From: a virus
DNA: 31,749 nucleotides
IMG/VR virus record: IMGVR_UViG_3300042307_000389
Span: 1 to 31,749 of that record
Direction: 5' to 3' (one strand)
Shown here: piece after piece, positions 17,532-27,500 of the stretch
Layout: the number at the start of each line of letters is the position of its first letter
Position numbering within the stretch: position 1 is the stretch's first letter
Translations under genes and position numbers: made by a program
The notes under the pieces: model-generated
Told to the model about the DNA's origin: nothing
What the model saw: only the letters and a program-made list of their open reading frames with translations
The model's database searches: none

Positions 17532-20506
17532 TGGCAAAAACAAAATACTTTTACCCTCCTGCCCCATCCGTTGGGTCACAAACGTTTTCGGACAACATAG
17601 TTGGTTTACAATTAGTTGCGGGTGGAGGTCTAACGCAAGGTAATTTTGAGTTTACTTCGGCGATATATGAAAAGGTAAATCGAAAGTTTGATACTGGCGT
17701 TTTTTCAGAGCCATTTACTTTAGAGAATTTAAATATTGAAAATATTGAAGAGACTAAAAAAATTATTGAAAAAAACTTTAAGGTTTACCCTAATTTTGAT
17801 ATCTCACAAATAACAAGTTTTTCACTATATGGGTCACTACAGAAACGGTTATTAGCATCTATCACTAAGGTTATTAACTTTTTCCCTGCAGCCATTGAGA
17901 TATATAGTAACCAATCATCAGGTATCGGAACCTATCCAACAGCAACCAACATTGTTTATGATAGTGTTGATGATGAGACTACTTTCGATATTAACGTCTT
18001 TTTATTTAACAACCCATTTGGTATTGACTATTCGACAAACGCCAAAAGAAATTTAGAAACAAGACCTTTAGCGGTATCTAAATATAGAAATATAACGGAT
18101 AACTTTACGAGTTATTCTCTTTATTTTAAAACCTTAGATGTAGAATATAATTTACTTGATTTGGTGCCAACAACGTCTTTGACTGGTGGTACGGTTAATG
18201 TTACGGTTAAGGGTGATCCGTTTAATAATAAAACATCTACAATTACACAATCAAACGAAACGTTAATAATAAAACCAAATAACTTAGTTACTGAACAAAT
18301 TTTTTCAGATAGTTTTGATGAGGTCGAGGACTTTTTACTTAATAGAAAAAGTATACCCCTTTATACCTCAACCTTTAAATATCCCGATTATGATGGTGAC
18401 GGCAATTATGTTATGTACAACGAAAAGGTGACTTGGAAATTGGATGTTTATTGGAATTTAGATATCACTTCGCCAAATTTTGACAACTACCTAACTAAAG
18501 TACAAAAAATTGCAGAAGCGTTAGACCTTTATAAAACCAATTTGATTAGTCGGTTTTTAATTACTGGTTCGTTTATCGAGTTTGATACTGCAGATCAAAA
18601 AATTGAAAAGGTACTTCAAATATATGGTAGAAGTTTTGATGAGGTTAAAAAATTTATCGACGCGTTGGCTAATATGAACTCAGTTAACTATGTTGTGGGG
18701 AACGACATACCGTCGCAACTATTGGTTAATTTGGCTCAAACTTTAGGGATCAGTACCAATATTTCACCAATAACTAATGAAAACTTTTTAACGTCGGTAT
18801 TTAATCCAAACGCCACACAAACATATCCGGGACAATCAAAACCGGACACACCAACCGAACTTAATTATCAATATTATAGAAATTTAATATTGAATGCGTC
18901 TTATATGTTTAAGTCTAAAGGTACGAGAAAATCGATAGAATATATCTTGAGATTTATTGGTGCTCCTGATGCTTTGATTGAACTAAATGAAATTGTTTAT
19001 TTGGCCGACTCTAAGATAAACATAAATAGATTTTACGAACTTTATGATAACGTGTCTGGAGGTACTTACTTAAACGTATCACCAACATTAGACCCAACCA
19101 ACACTTTTAGTGTTTTAGGAACAACATACACGGGGTATACAACGTCTGCTAGTATAGAATTAACAACTTCTACGTTAGCTGATTATCCGGTTGACCCTTA
19201 TGGTTATCCAAAACCACCAACAAACAACGACAGTTATTATTACCAACTTGGAAGTGGATGGTTTGAACAGACACCTGAACATAGATCTGATGAGGTTGCT
19301 GATTTAGCAAATTCTTCATTTGATCCAGCAAACCCGTATTTAATATCATCCTTAAAACCGTTCACTTATGGTCAAGAATATTTAGATAAGTATAGAAACT
19401 TTCCATCTATGGGTACTTTTGGTTTTGAAATAACAAAGACAATTGACAACCAAAAATCGTGGGAGATAAATACAGAAACAAGAAAAAATAATAGTGACTT
19501 CAATGGTGTTGATTATACGACGGAAAGTGATAATTTGGTTTTAAATACTAAAATGGTTGAGGTTTATTTGAACATGGGTCAAGGTATCACTTACGATGTA
19601 TGGGATATGTCAGCACAATACGATTACCCTATACCTAATACGGGGTTAACCGCACCATACCCATCGCCAGGATTAATAGATTGGACATTCATAAATCCAA
19701 AACCAAAAGAGAAATCGTTTTTTGAGTTTGCTCAAAGTTTTTATAATAATTTTATTAATGTAAGAAATCGGTGGACAATATCTGACGGTAAAACCGGAGG
19801 ATATCCAACACTACAATCTGTTTTTTGGAATTATTTACAATCTGAAGAAACGGTTGGAATACCATCTAATAAATTCACCTATCAAAAAATGATAGATTTT
19901 ACGTTAGGGTTAGGTGATTATTGGCAAAGACTTTTAGAGCAAGTTGTTCCAGCAACAACAATATGGATGACAGGGCAAAAAATGGATAACTCGGCATTTC
20001 ATAGACAAAAAATAGTTTGGAGAAGACAAAGGGGTTGTATATTTATTCCTGTTAGTTGTATTCCTTGTGCATATAACGGTCAGTTATTTACATATGATTG
20101 TATTGATCAAACATTAACTTGTTCTTTAACTAATCTAAGTAACCCATTATTTCCAAGTCAAGTACTGAGCGATAGTGTGAATAACCTAATAGCGTCTAGT
20201 GGGTATACACAAACACAGTGTGACGAAACTAGTGTTGTTAGTACTTGGTATATCGATTGTCGTTTAGATAGTGACATATTAATACAAGGTTCGTTCTTTA
20301 CAGGGTATGGAGATCAGACACCAACAACAACTCAAATTTTAACGGCGATTGAAACTGAATTAGATACTTTATACAGTTTTGGTTTAAATTATTATTTGGC
20401 GGGTAATAATTTAATAGTGAGTAACACTACTTGCTACGATAACTTTACTAATAAAACTTTCCACATAAATATCGGTGTGGATATAGATATAAATTGTACG
20501 AACTAA
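17531..20506 (+). CDS. Large tail/baseplate protein, possible tail-protein-I-like region
   Basis: A 991-residue protein. The first ~130 residues carry TLENLNIENIEETKKIIEKN, a helical region. Near 460-490, YMFKSKGTRKSIEYILRFIG resembles the R/K-KGT...AI..L....G signature of P2 gpI-type tail proteins, which link baseplate to fibres; this is a motif-level resemblance only. The C-terminal ~150 residues, from IPVSCIPCAY, are cysteine-rich and adhesin-like (CIDQTLTCSL, TQTQCDETS, NTTCYDNFT), as if fused to a surface module like those of the following gene. The next gene begins nine bases after its stop. I infer a baseplate-to-adhesin adaptor. Confidence 0.65.
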   Translation: MAKTKYFYPPAPSVGSQTFSDNIVGLQLVAGGGLTQGNFEFTSAIYEKVNRKFDTGVFSEPFTLENLNIENIEETKKIIEKNFKVYPNFDISQITSFSLYGSLQKRLLASITKVINFFPAAIEIYSNQSSGIGTYPTATNIVYDSVDDETTFDINVFLFNNPFGIDYSTNAKRNLETRPLAVSKYRNITDNFTSYSLYFKTLDVEYNLLDLVPTTSLTGGTVNVTVKGDPFNNKTSTITQSNETLIIKPNNLVTEQIFSDSFDEVEDFLLNRKSIPLYTSTFKYPDYDGDGNYVMYNEKVTWKLDVYWNLDITSPNFDNYLTKVQKIAEALDLYKTNLISRFLITGSFIEFDTADQKIEKVLQIYGRSFDEVKKFIDALANMNSVNYVVGNDIPSQLLVNLAQTLGISTNISPITNENFLTSVFNPNATQTYPGQSKPDTPTELNYQYYRNLILNASYMFKSKGTRKSIEYILRFIGAPDALIELNEIVYLADSKININRFYELYDNVSGGTYLNVSPTLDPTNTFSVLGTTYTGYTTSASIELTTSTLADYPVDPYGYPKPPTNNDSYYYQLGSGWFEQTPEHRSDEVADLANSSFDPANPYLISSLKPFTYGQEYLDKYRNFPSMGTFGFEITKTIDNQKSWEINTETRKNNSDFNGVDYTTESDNLVLNTKMVEVYLNMGQGITYDVWDMSAQYDYPIPNTGLTAPYPSPGLIDWTFINPKPKEKSFFEFAQSFYNNFINVRNRWTISDGKTGGYPTLQSVFWNYLQSEETVGIPSNKFTYQKMIDFTLGLGDYWQRLLEQVVPATTIWMTGQKMDNSAFHRQKIVWRRQRGCIFIPVSCIPCAYNGQLFTYDCIDQTLTCSLTNLSNPLFPSQVLSDSVNNLIASSGYTQTQCDETSVVSTWYIDCRLDSDILIQGSFFTGYGDQTPTTTQILTAIETELDTLYSFGLNYYLAGNNLIVSNTTCYDNFTNKTFHINIGVDIDINCTN

Positions 20507-20515
20507 TTATAGATT

Positions 20516-23500
20516 ATGGCATGTGTTTCAGGATTAACAAATGGGGTATATAGTTATGTAGATTGTTGTGGTAATTTACAGGCGGGAGTTTCATTAGGTG
20601 TGGGTATTTGTATTGATGATACGTACTCTGGTAGTGCGTCTGGCGTTTACATTGCGACAGGACAAACCTGTACACAAAATTGTAATACAGGAATTTTAAC
20701 ATACACTTTCACCGTAACAGGTGTTTGTGATTCTTCTTCGGGTACCACAGTAATTACACCGTTTGGTGGTGTTTTACCATATACGATAGATAATATCATA
20801 CCAGGGACTATAAGTGCTCAGACCAGTAACGGGCCTTTCACTTATACAGGTTTAACGGGGGGTACTTATGTTTTTAGACTTAACGATTTTTTAGGGTTAC
20901 AAAACAACGAGGCGTTTATAAACGTATTTGTTTCTGAATGTTTTATTGCTAATATAACAGATACAACAACAACATGTGGGTTGGATAATGGATTTGTATC
21001 TGTTAGTGCAACATCAACCAATAGTCCATATAATATTATTCTTTATAAAGACGATGTGTTATATGATGTCCAACAAACAATAACATTACCTTACATTTTT
21101 CCTAGTTTAGGTGCCGGTGAGTACTATGCGACTGTGTTTGATTACGGAGCGGTAAGTGCAAATACACCGAACATTTTAATATATAGTTCAACAAGTGTTA
21201 ACTTTGGTTTATGGAAAGTGAACACATCGACATGTGTGATCAACACGGGTAAACTCGCCGTAACAGGATTAACAGGAACCGGACCATTCACGTACTTATG
21301 GAGTAACGGAGATACAACACAATTAGTTACGGGATTAACTCAAGGAACATATAGTTGTACAGTAACCGATAGTATTGGTTGCTCAACCACAGTTTCAGAA
21401 ACCATAGGACAAGCATTACCTTTAGGAATATTAGGGACAAGTAGTGTTAGTCCGAGTTGTTTTGCGTCTGATGGTAGTTTAACATATACTGTTTCAGGTG
21501 GAACCGCACCGTTTTTCTATTCTGCTAATACGGGACAAGTTGGGTACACTTTATCTGACACGTTTACATTGACTAATTTAGGAAGTGGTAATTACAACGT
21601 ATTAATACGAGATGCTAATTTTTGTGAAATAAACGTTTCAGGATCACTCAACACTCAAAATGGGTTTTCATTATCTAGTTTAAACATAACCAACTCAATA
21701 TGTAGTCAAAACAATGGTGAGATATCGGTTTCAATAAACGGAACGGGTAGTCAAGATTACCTTTATGTGTTAAGTGCACAGACAGGAGGAACCGTCTATA
21801 GTTATTTTGGTACTAACCAAACATTCCAACAAGCGGGGTTAACTAATGGTATTTATGATTTAATTATTTCGGGGACGGGATCACCTTGTGCTTATACCAC
21901 AACCGCAACAATAAACTCACAACAAAAATTCACAATAACGGCAACCACTTCAGGATCTACTTGTGGACAACCGAACGGTGAAGTCACGGTGACGGTGGGT
22001 ACGGGATATACTGGATTTATTACTTACGTATTGGAAAACCTCGATACACCATTAGTTAATGATAGTGTAGTACCATCAACATCATCAAGTGCTGAAACAT
22101 TCACAAGTTTAATACCAGGAAATTATAGAATAAATGTTATAGATATTCAAGGATGTGTTGTTAGTGAGGACTTCTCAATCACGACAACCAACTTTGTTAG
22201 TTTTGCGATAAACCCCGTTAATTGTCTTCTTGGTGTTCCGGGATATGCAACCGCATCGATATATCAAGGAGAACCACCATTCATGTATTTATGGTCTGAC
22301 GGGCAAACAGGAACGACGGCAACAGGATTAACCGCAGGTACTTATAGTTTGGTTGTTACTGATAGTAATACTTGTTCTGACACCAATTATTTTAATATAA
22401 CGTGTGTTGGTAATAGTATAGAAGGTTACGAACTTTACAACCTTTGTTCGAATAACTTTAATACCACATCGGGAAATCGTCGAGGAATTTCCGAGATGTT
22501 CTTTGAAGGGTTTATGGATGCAACATCAGGATATACTGGGTGTACGATAGACAATGCTGATTTAACCTGTACAATAACGATAAACGGTAGTGCTTTTACA
22601 CAGACGTTTGCAAATATCACAAACATTGATGATATTCCTTCAGACGACTTATGGGTACAATCGATAGAATACTTACTATCATCAACAAGTGCCGTTGGTA
22701 GTTATACTATCAACCAATTGAATAACACAATACATATTGAATCTAATTGTAGTGGAGACCAAGACCCTATTGGTAATTCTGAATTTAAGTTAGAATTAAC
22801 CATAGATTATGACTCTACTTGTGCGGGAAGCGCAACAACAACACCTATCGTTGTGTGTTGTGCACCAACTATTGTTGACGTAAACGACCTTGGAAGTGGA
22901 CTTTACGGGATATACTTCAATTTAAATTGTGGTTCATGTACTTTAACATCAATACAATACTCAACAGACAGTGGATCAACATGGAGTACTAGTAATACGT
23001 CAAGTTGTAGTACATATAGAACAATAGCAACAACGGCAACAACGACAGGAACAACATATTTTAGAATGACCAAAAATTGTGGATCAACTATTAGTAACGA
23101 CTCAAACTCATACATTTACACAACACCAACACCTACCCCTACTCCAACACCTACCCCTACTCCAACACCAACACCTACCCCAACACCTGGATTTAGGGCG
23201 ACTGTGGATACTAGAATTGTTTATGGTTCATTATATGATCCATATACTGGTTTGTTTTTACCGGCATCAACCGGAAATAATGTTATAAGATTACCATTTA
23301 ATGTTATCGGACAAACTAATATCACAAACGGAACTATTTATTGGGGGGATGGGACAACCTCAACACTATCTTACGCTAACAGAACCCATACATATACAAC
23401 CGGCCCAGGAATATATCAGATTACTATTACAGTGAATTCTGGAGGAGCCTTTAATGGTATAGGAGCTAACCCAATTGCTAATGATAGATTAAAATTTTTA

Positions 23501-23932
23501 TCAATAGATGAGTGGGGAGATTTACAATTTGATGGGGGTTATACAAATTCTTTCTTTGGATTCCACAACCTATCATTGTCAGCAACAACAGATAGTCCAC
23601 AACTTTATGATGGCACTCCTGATGATTCATTAGCTTTGTTATTTGAGAACACATTTACAGGATTTACAAATATTAATAATATTGGATCTTGGAATGTTAG
23701 GGATATTACCAACATGGGGGCATTTTTAGCTAATGGAGGTGTTTACGTATCGGGGTTAAACAGTACAAATTATGATAGTTTATTAAACGGATGGGCATCA
23801 TATGGGTCATCTTTACAAAATGGTGTTATTTGTGACTTTGGTTCTTCTAAATATGGACTATCGGCAGCAGCATCAAGAACGTACCTAACAGGTACCAAAG
23901 GTTGGCTAATAAACGATGGTGGTCCTGTATAA
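20516..23932 (+). CDS. Tail adhesin: SprB-type repeats, Pro-Thr linker, PKD and BspA-like C-terminus
   Basis: A 1138-residue modular adhesin, probably receptor-binding. Residues ~60-630 hold about seven degenerate SprB-type repeats of ~75-90 residues. The clearest are YLWSNGDTTQLVTGLTQGTY with VTDSIGCSTT near 260-295, and YLWSDGQTGTTATGLTAGTY with VTDSNTCSDT near 590-625. The order C..NG, G..P, G-x-Y, D..GC recurs throughout. Residues 870-891 are (Thr-Pro)11. A PKD-like segment follows (YWGDGTTST ... HTYTTGPGIYQITITV, ~940-970). The C-terminus has NIGSWNVRDITNMGAFL and NYDSLLNGWASYGSSLQNGV, ending SRTYLTGTKGWLINDGG, the pattern of Bacteroidota BspA-type (DUF285) surface proteins. SprB repeats are typical of gliding-motility adhesins, so host-derived modules are likely. 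It ends in a TAATG overlap. Confidence 0.85.
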   Translation: MACVSGLTNGVYSYVDCCGNLQAGVSLGVGICIDDTYSGSASGVYIATGQTCTQNCNTGILTYTFTVTGVCDSSSGTTVITPFGGVLPYTIDNIIPGTISAQTSNGPFTYTGLTGGTYVFRLNDFLGLQNNEAFINVFVSECFIANITDTTTTCGLDNGFVSVSATSTNSPYNIILYKDDVLYDVQQTITLPYIFPSLGAGEYYATVFDYGAVSANTPNILIYSSTSVNFGLWKVNTSTCVINTGKLAVTGLTGTGPFTYLWSNGDTTQLVTGLTQGTYSCTVTDSIGCSTTVSETIGQALPLGILGTSSVSPSCFASDGSLTYTVSGGTAPFFYSANTGQVGYTLSDTFTLTNLGSGNYNVLIRDANFCEINVSGSLNTQNGFSLSSLNITNSICSQNNGEISVSINGTGSQDYLYVLSAQTGGTVYSYFGTNQTFQQAGLTNGIYDLIISGTGSPCAYTTTATINSQQKFTITATTSGSTCGQPNGEVTVTVGTGYTGFITYVLENLDTPLVNDSVVPSTSSSAETFTSLIPGNYRINVIDIQGCVVSEDFSITTTNFVSFAINPVNCLLGVPGYATASIYQGEPPFMYLWSDGQTGTTATGLTAGTYSLVVTDSNTCSDTNYFNITCVGNSIEGYELYNLCSNNFNTTSGNRRGISEMFFEGFMDATSGYTGCTIDNADLTCTITINGSAFTQTFANITNIDDIPSDDLWVQSIEYLLSSTSAVGSYTINQLNNTIHIESNCSGDQDPIGNSEFKLELTIDYDSTCAGSATTTPIVVCCAPTIVDVNDLGSGLYGIYFNLNCGSCTLTSIQYSTDSGSTWSTSNTSSCSTYRTIATTATTTGTTYFRMTKNCGSTISNDSNSYIYTTPTPTPTPTPTPTPTPTPTPTPGFRATVDTRIVYGSLYDPYTGLFLPASTGNNVIRLPFNVIGQTNITNGTIYWGDGTTSTLSYANRTHTYTTGPGIYQITITVNSGGAFNGIGANPIANDRLKFLSIDEWGDLQFDGGYTNSFFGFHNLSLSATTDSPQLYDGTPDDSLALLFENTFTGFTNINNIGSWNVRDITNMGAFLANGGVYVSGLNSTNYDSLLNGWASYGSSLQNGVICDFGSSKYGLSAAASRTYLTGTKGWLINDGGPV
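23123..23188 (+). repeat. (Thr-Pro)11 coding repeat
   Basis: Sixty-six bases encode 11 Thr-Pro pairs with mixed synonymous codons. An 18-base unit ACACCTACCCCTACTCCA is exactly duplicated in tandem at 23129-23146 and 23147-23164. The tract links the SprB region to the PKD/BspA region. Confidence 0.95.
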
Positions 23933-24219
23933 TGGCATATTCAATAGACATAACAGGCGTTTCAGGTGGTACCGCACCGATTAGTTTCTACGCTTGTGAC
24001 GAATATGGGAACAATTGTTCATTTTTAGGGATTGCTCCTGGTGTTTATATATTACCGGCATTATTACAAACGGCAACAACCATTATGATAAAATCTATTG
24101 ATAGTGGCGGGTGTACGTTCTTTAAAATAATATCTTGTGACGTTGAGACTTTCTTAATTTTAACAGAACTTGGAGATTCTTTAACCACAGAAGATGGTGA
24201 CACTTTAGTTTTTGAATAA
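23932..24219 (+). CDS. Small single-domain protein related to adhesin repeats
   Basis: A 95-residue protein. I place the start at ATG 23932, inside a TAATG overlap with the adhesin stop; an in-frame ATG 30 bases upstream (23902) would lie inside the adhesin gene and gives an unconvincing N-terminus. The sequence begins MAYSIDITGVSGGTAPISFY with CDEYGNNCSFLG and ends in a Thr/Asp/Leu tail. It shares its layout with the next small gene: ITG..GG..P, C(D)..(G)..C.(F), (D).GGC, (I).(C). The GG-x-P start and the DxGGC turn also recall half of an SprB-type repeat. There is no signal peptide. It may be a fibre-tip accessory or cap. Confidence 0.7.
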   Translation: MAYSIDITGVSGGTAPISFYACDEYGNNCSFLGIAPGVYILPALLQTATTIMIKSIDSGGCTFFKIISCDVETFLILTELGDSLTTEDGDTLVFE

Positions 24220-24223
24220 AAAG

Positions 24224-24231
24224 TATTTATC
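24224..24231 (+). promoter_or_regulatory. TATTTATC box, putative promoter of small gene at 24235
   Basis: TATTTATC lies three bases before ATG 24235, the shortest spacing seen. As at 5350 it implies a leaderless transcript if used as a -10-type element. Confidence 0.45.
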
Positions 24232-24234
24232 TAT

Positions 24235-24522
24235 ATGATAGTTAATATAACAGGAGACACAGGAGGGTTAGAACCATACGACATTTTTTTATGTGATCCA
24301 ACAAATACGGGTTGTTTCTACGTTTCAGGATTAACAAACATACCTGCAACGGTTGTTATTAATACGGAAAGTTATTTTCCAAACGAAAATTACCTTTATT
24401 TAAGAATTATTGATACAAATGGATGTGTTTACTCGACAGTTATTGATTGTGCGGGTCAAAAGGCGTTCCAAAATGATATATACTTTAATTTTATGGACGG
24501 GTTTGGTTATATTTTCCAATAA
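24235..24522 (+). CDS. Small single-domain protein, paralogue of the preceding gene
   Basis: A 95-residue protein with the same plan as the gene at 23932: NITGDTGGLEPYDIFLCDPT, NTGCFYVSGL, then IIDTNGCVYSTVIDCAG and a short aromatic tail FNFMDGFGYIFQ. The two proteins have identical length and aligned cysteines, although identity is modest, suggesting an old tandem duplication. It has its own box, unlike its neighbour, so the two may be expressed at different levels. Function unknown; position before the S74 fibre suggests a tail-tip accessory role. Confidence 0.7.
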   Translation: MIVNITGDTGGLEPYDIFLCDPTNTGCFYVSGLTNIPATVVINTESYFPNENYLYLRIIDTNGCVYSTVIDCAGQKAFQNDIYFNFMDGFGYIFQ

Positions 24523-24526
24523 ATAA

Positions 24527-24534
24527 TATTTATT
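24527..24534 (+). promoter_or_regulatory. TATTTATT box, putative promoter of the S74 fibre gene
   Basis: TATTTATT in aataaTATTTATTAAATAA, nine bases before ATG 24544 and directly after the previous stop. Confidence 0.55.
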
Positions 24535-24543
24535 AAATAAACT

Positions 24544-27500
24544 ATGCCAACATATCAATTATTAACAGACAGGTCTTTAGCCCAATCATCGGCAATAACG
24601 CCGACGACACTCATACATATTGTTTATACTGGTGACCCATCTCAAAATATTGCGGGATCATCATATAAGGCCGAACTTGGACAACTTGCCGGATTATTTA
24701 GTGGTACGTCAGATACTTTTGTTACAGGAGGAACCTATTCTGCTGGTACAATAACATTTATAAACAGTAGCGGCGGAACTTTTGATGTAACCGGATTAAC
24801 TACAGGTGACACAACGACAATTACAGGAGCAACTAGTGTTGGTACGGGTGTTACAATATTTGATAGTGTAATTGATAGGGATATAAAAATAAATTCTATC
24901 ACGGGAGACACTTTAGAAAAGATAACTACCACATTATTTTCTAACACTATTGAGGTCGGAATTAATGAACAAAATTTAGATTTGTGGTCTTTAGTTGTAC
25001 AAGGTAATCGATTAATAAGTGGAGGTGTCTCGTATGTTAGTGGATTAACTTTCGAAACGAGTGCTTTGGAATACATTATTGGTGGTACAATATACGACAT
25101 ACCACTACCAACCACACTTGTTTTGAGTAGTGGTGATCCTGTTTTTAATAGAATCGATGTTATTGTTGCTGATGTGAGTGGAAATACTTCGGTAGTGGGG
25201 GGTACTCCGTCCGCAAATCCAGAAAAACCTGATATTGACGAAGAAACTCAAGTTGAAGTGACGTTTGTATCAATACCTGCAAATGGTACGACACCAGATA
25301 TAGATTTATTATTATTATATAACGAAAATGTGGGGCCACCAACTGAATGGTCATTTGGTGCAGTTGGTTTACAACCAACAAGAATAAGTGGATCATCAAC
25401 TGACCAAACATATAGTGGTTTAACAGCTATTAGAGTTAGTGGGGTTACCGGAACATTTACTACGTCGTTCAGATTGACAGGATCAACAACGGTAGACACA
25501 AACCAATTCGCAACATTACAGTTTGCGATAAGAAATTTATCAGCAAACACAACATCAAGTCAAATACGGTTGGGTTTTAGAACCACTGGAAACACACAGA
25601 ACGGTAATTATGTTTATATGAATGCTGCTGGTTCTTCGGGGTATGTTCAATATAGTAGTACGAATACGTCCTCTTGGCAGTTAATATCAATACCTTTATG
25701 GAGATTTTACTTAACTAACACAAACGTTCAAGTTTTAGATGTTTCATTTAATAGTCCGAACGCTAGGTACTATTTTGATATGATACAATTAGTTGAGGGA
25801 TTAGCCTCGTCTCCACCTACTAACGCATGGACAACAATTAAAGGTGATGGATCGACGACGATTATCGCCCCTAACCCTAACGCCACTTTAACTATATCAG
25901 GTGGTACAAACATCGGTTCTTTTATATCTGGAGCCTCAACAGTTGTTTTAAACTTGGACAATAATATTAATTTAAATGGTGTTACAGCGTCAACAATATC
26001 CGCAACCACATATCAAAATTTACCTTCAAGTACCTTTACTGGTGGAACTGTAAGTGGCACAACTAACTTTACAAATGGGTTAAGTGCAAACACAATATCA
26101 GCAACAACATATCAGAATTTACCAACAGATATTAGAGTTACAGGTGGAACATACTCCGCCGGAACTATCTCATTCACTAACAACACCGGTGGGACTTTTA
26201 ATGTAACCGGATTAACCACAGGATCAACATCAACCGTAAGTGGTAATTTTTTACCATTAAGTGGTGGGACAGTAACAGGAGGAACCATTTTCCAAAGCGG
26301 ATTAACCGCAACAACAATATCCGCAACAACATATTTAAACTTACCATTAGACATAAGAGTGACTGGTGGAACGTATTCTGCAGGTACAACAACATTTACT
26401 AACAACACGGGAGGCACATTTAACGTAACGGGTTTTACTACCGGATCAACATCATCAGTAAGTGGGGAGTATTTACCTTTAAGTGGTGGGACCGTAAGTG
26501 GAGCAACAAACTTCACAAATGGGTTAACTGCAAACACAATGTCCGCTAGTACTTTATTTGTAAATGGAGTAAAAATTACCGGAGATACATATGTTACAGG
26601 ACTAACATTCAATACATTAAATTATAATTTAACGTTAGGAAGAAACGATGGTGTTACATTTACTGATAATTTAGGTGTTTTAGCTTCAGATAATACAATA
26701 ACAGGAGGAACGTATAACTCATTAACAGGTGTCGGTACGTTTACTAATAACACTGGAGGAACATTTGATGTTTCAGGGTTTTTAGTTGGATACACAGATG
26801 TTGAAGTTACGGGATCAACATACAACAATAACACCTTTACGTTTACAAATTCAACGGGAGGTACTTTTGATGTATTATTCAATACTGTCACAGGATTAAC
26901 GTCAACAGGATTGGTTTCATCTAATACTATATCTGCAACAACATATTTAAACTTACCATTAGACATAAGGGTGACTGGTGGAACGTATTCTGCAGGTACA
27001 ACAACATTTACGAACAACACAGGAGGAACTTTTAACGTAACAGGATTCACTACAGGTACTACCTCATCAGTAAGTGGGGATTATTTACCTTTAAGTGGGG
27101 GGACTGTAAGTGGGTCAACAACCTTCACTAACGGGTTAACGGCAAATACAATAAGTGCTACAACATATTTAAACATATCCGTACCAACACTGAACCAAGT
27201 TCTAATTGAAGGTAATCAAACTTTAGGTGAAGATATCGTTTTAAATGATATGGATAGTATTATCAATACCGGTAATACTATCGGAATACAATTTAAAACC
27301 GGTGCGACGATGTACCAATATGCTACGGATAATATAGATAAAACAACTGAAATAAGTTTAGATAAAGAATTTATAACATTAAACGCTACAAATAATGATG
27401 ATGGATATTATGCTACAATTCAACTTGATGTAAGTAATAACGTGATGTTTGAAATTGTTGGAGACCCCGCTTTAAATAATTTTAGTAGAACGACAAGACA

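Noticed and set aside
23120-23190. Pro-Thr and fibre repeats as a CRISPR array
   Set aside because: Repeats are in frame, protein-coding, of irregular spacing and without unique spacers.
23902-23931. Upstream in-frame ATG at 23902 as start of the small gene at 23932
   Set aside because: It would overlap the adhesin by 31 bases and add a Trp-rich segment that is merely the adhesin's C-terminus read out of frame; ATG 23932 forms a clean TAATG overlap and aligns with the paralogue.
26112-27050. Long minus-strand open frames of 166 and 142 residues opposite the fibre repeats
   Set aside because: They mirror the repetitive Thr/Gly/Asn coding sequence, giving Val/Pro-rich low-complexity products. 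The repeats keep the antisense frame open; nothing indicates a gene.
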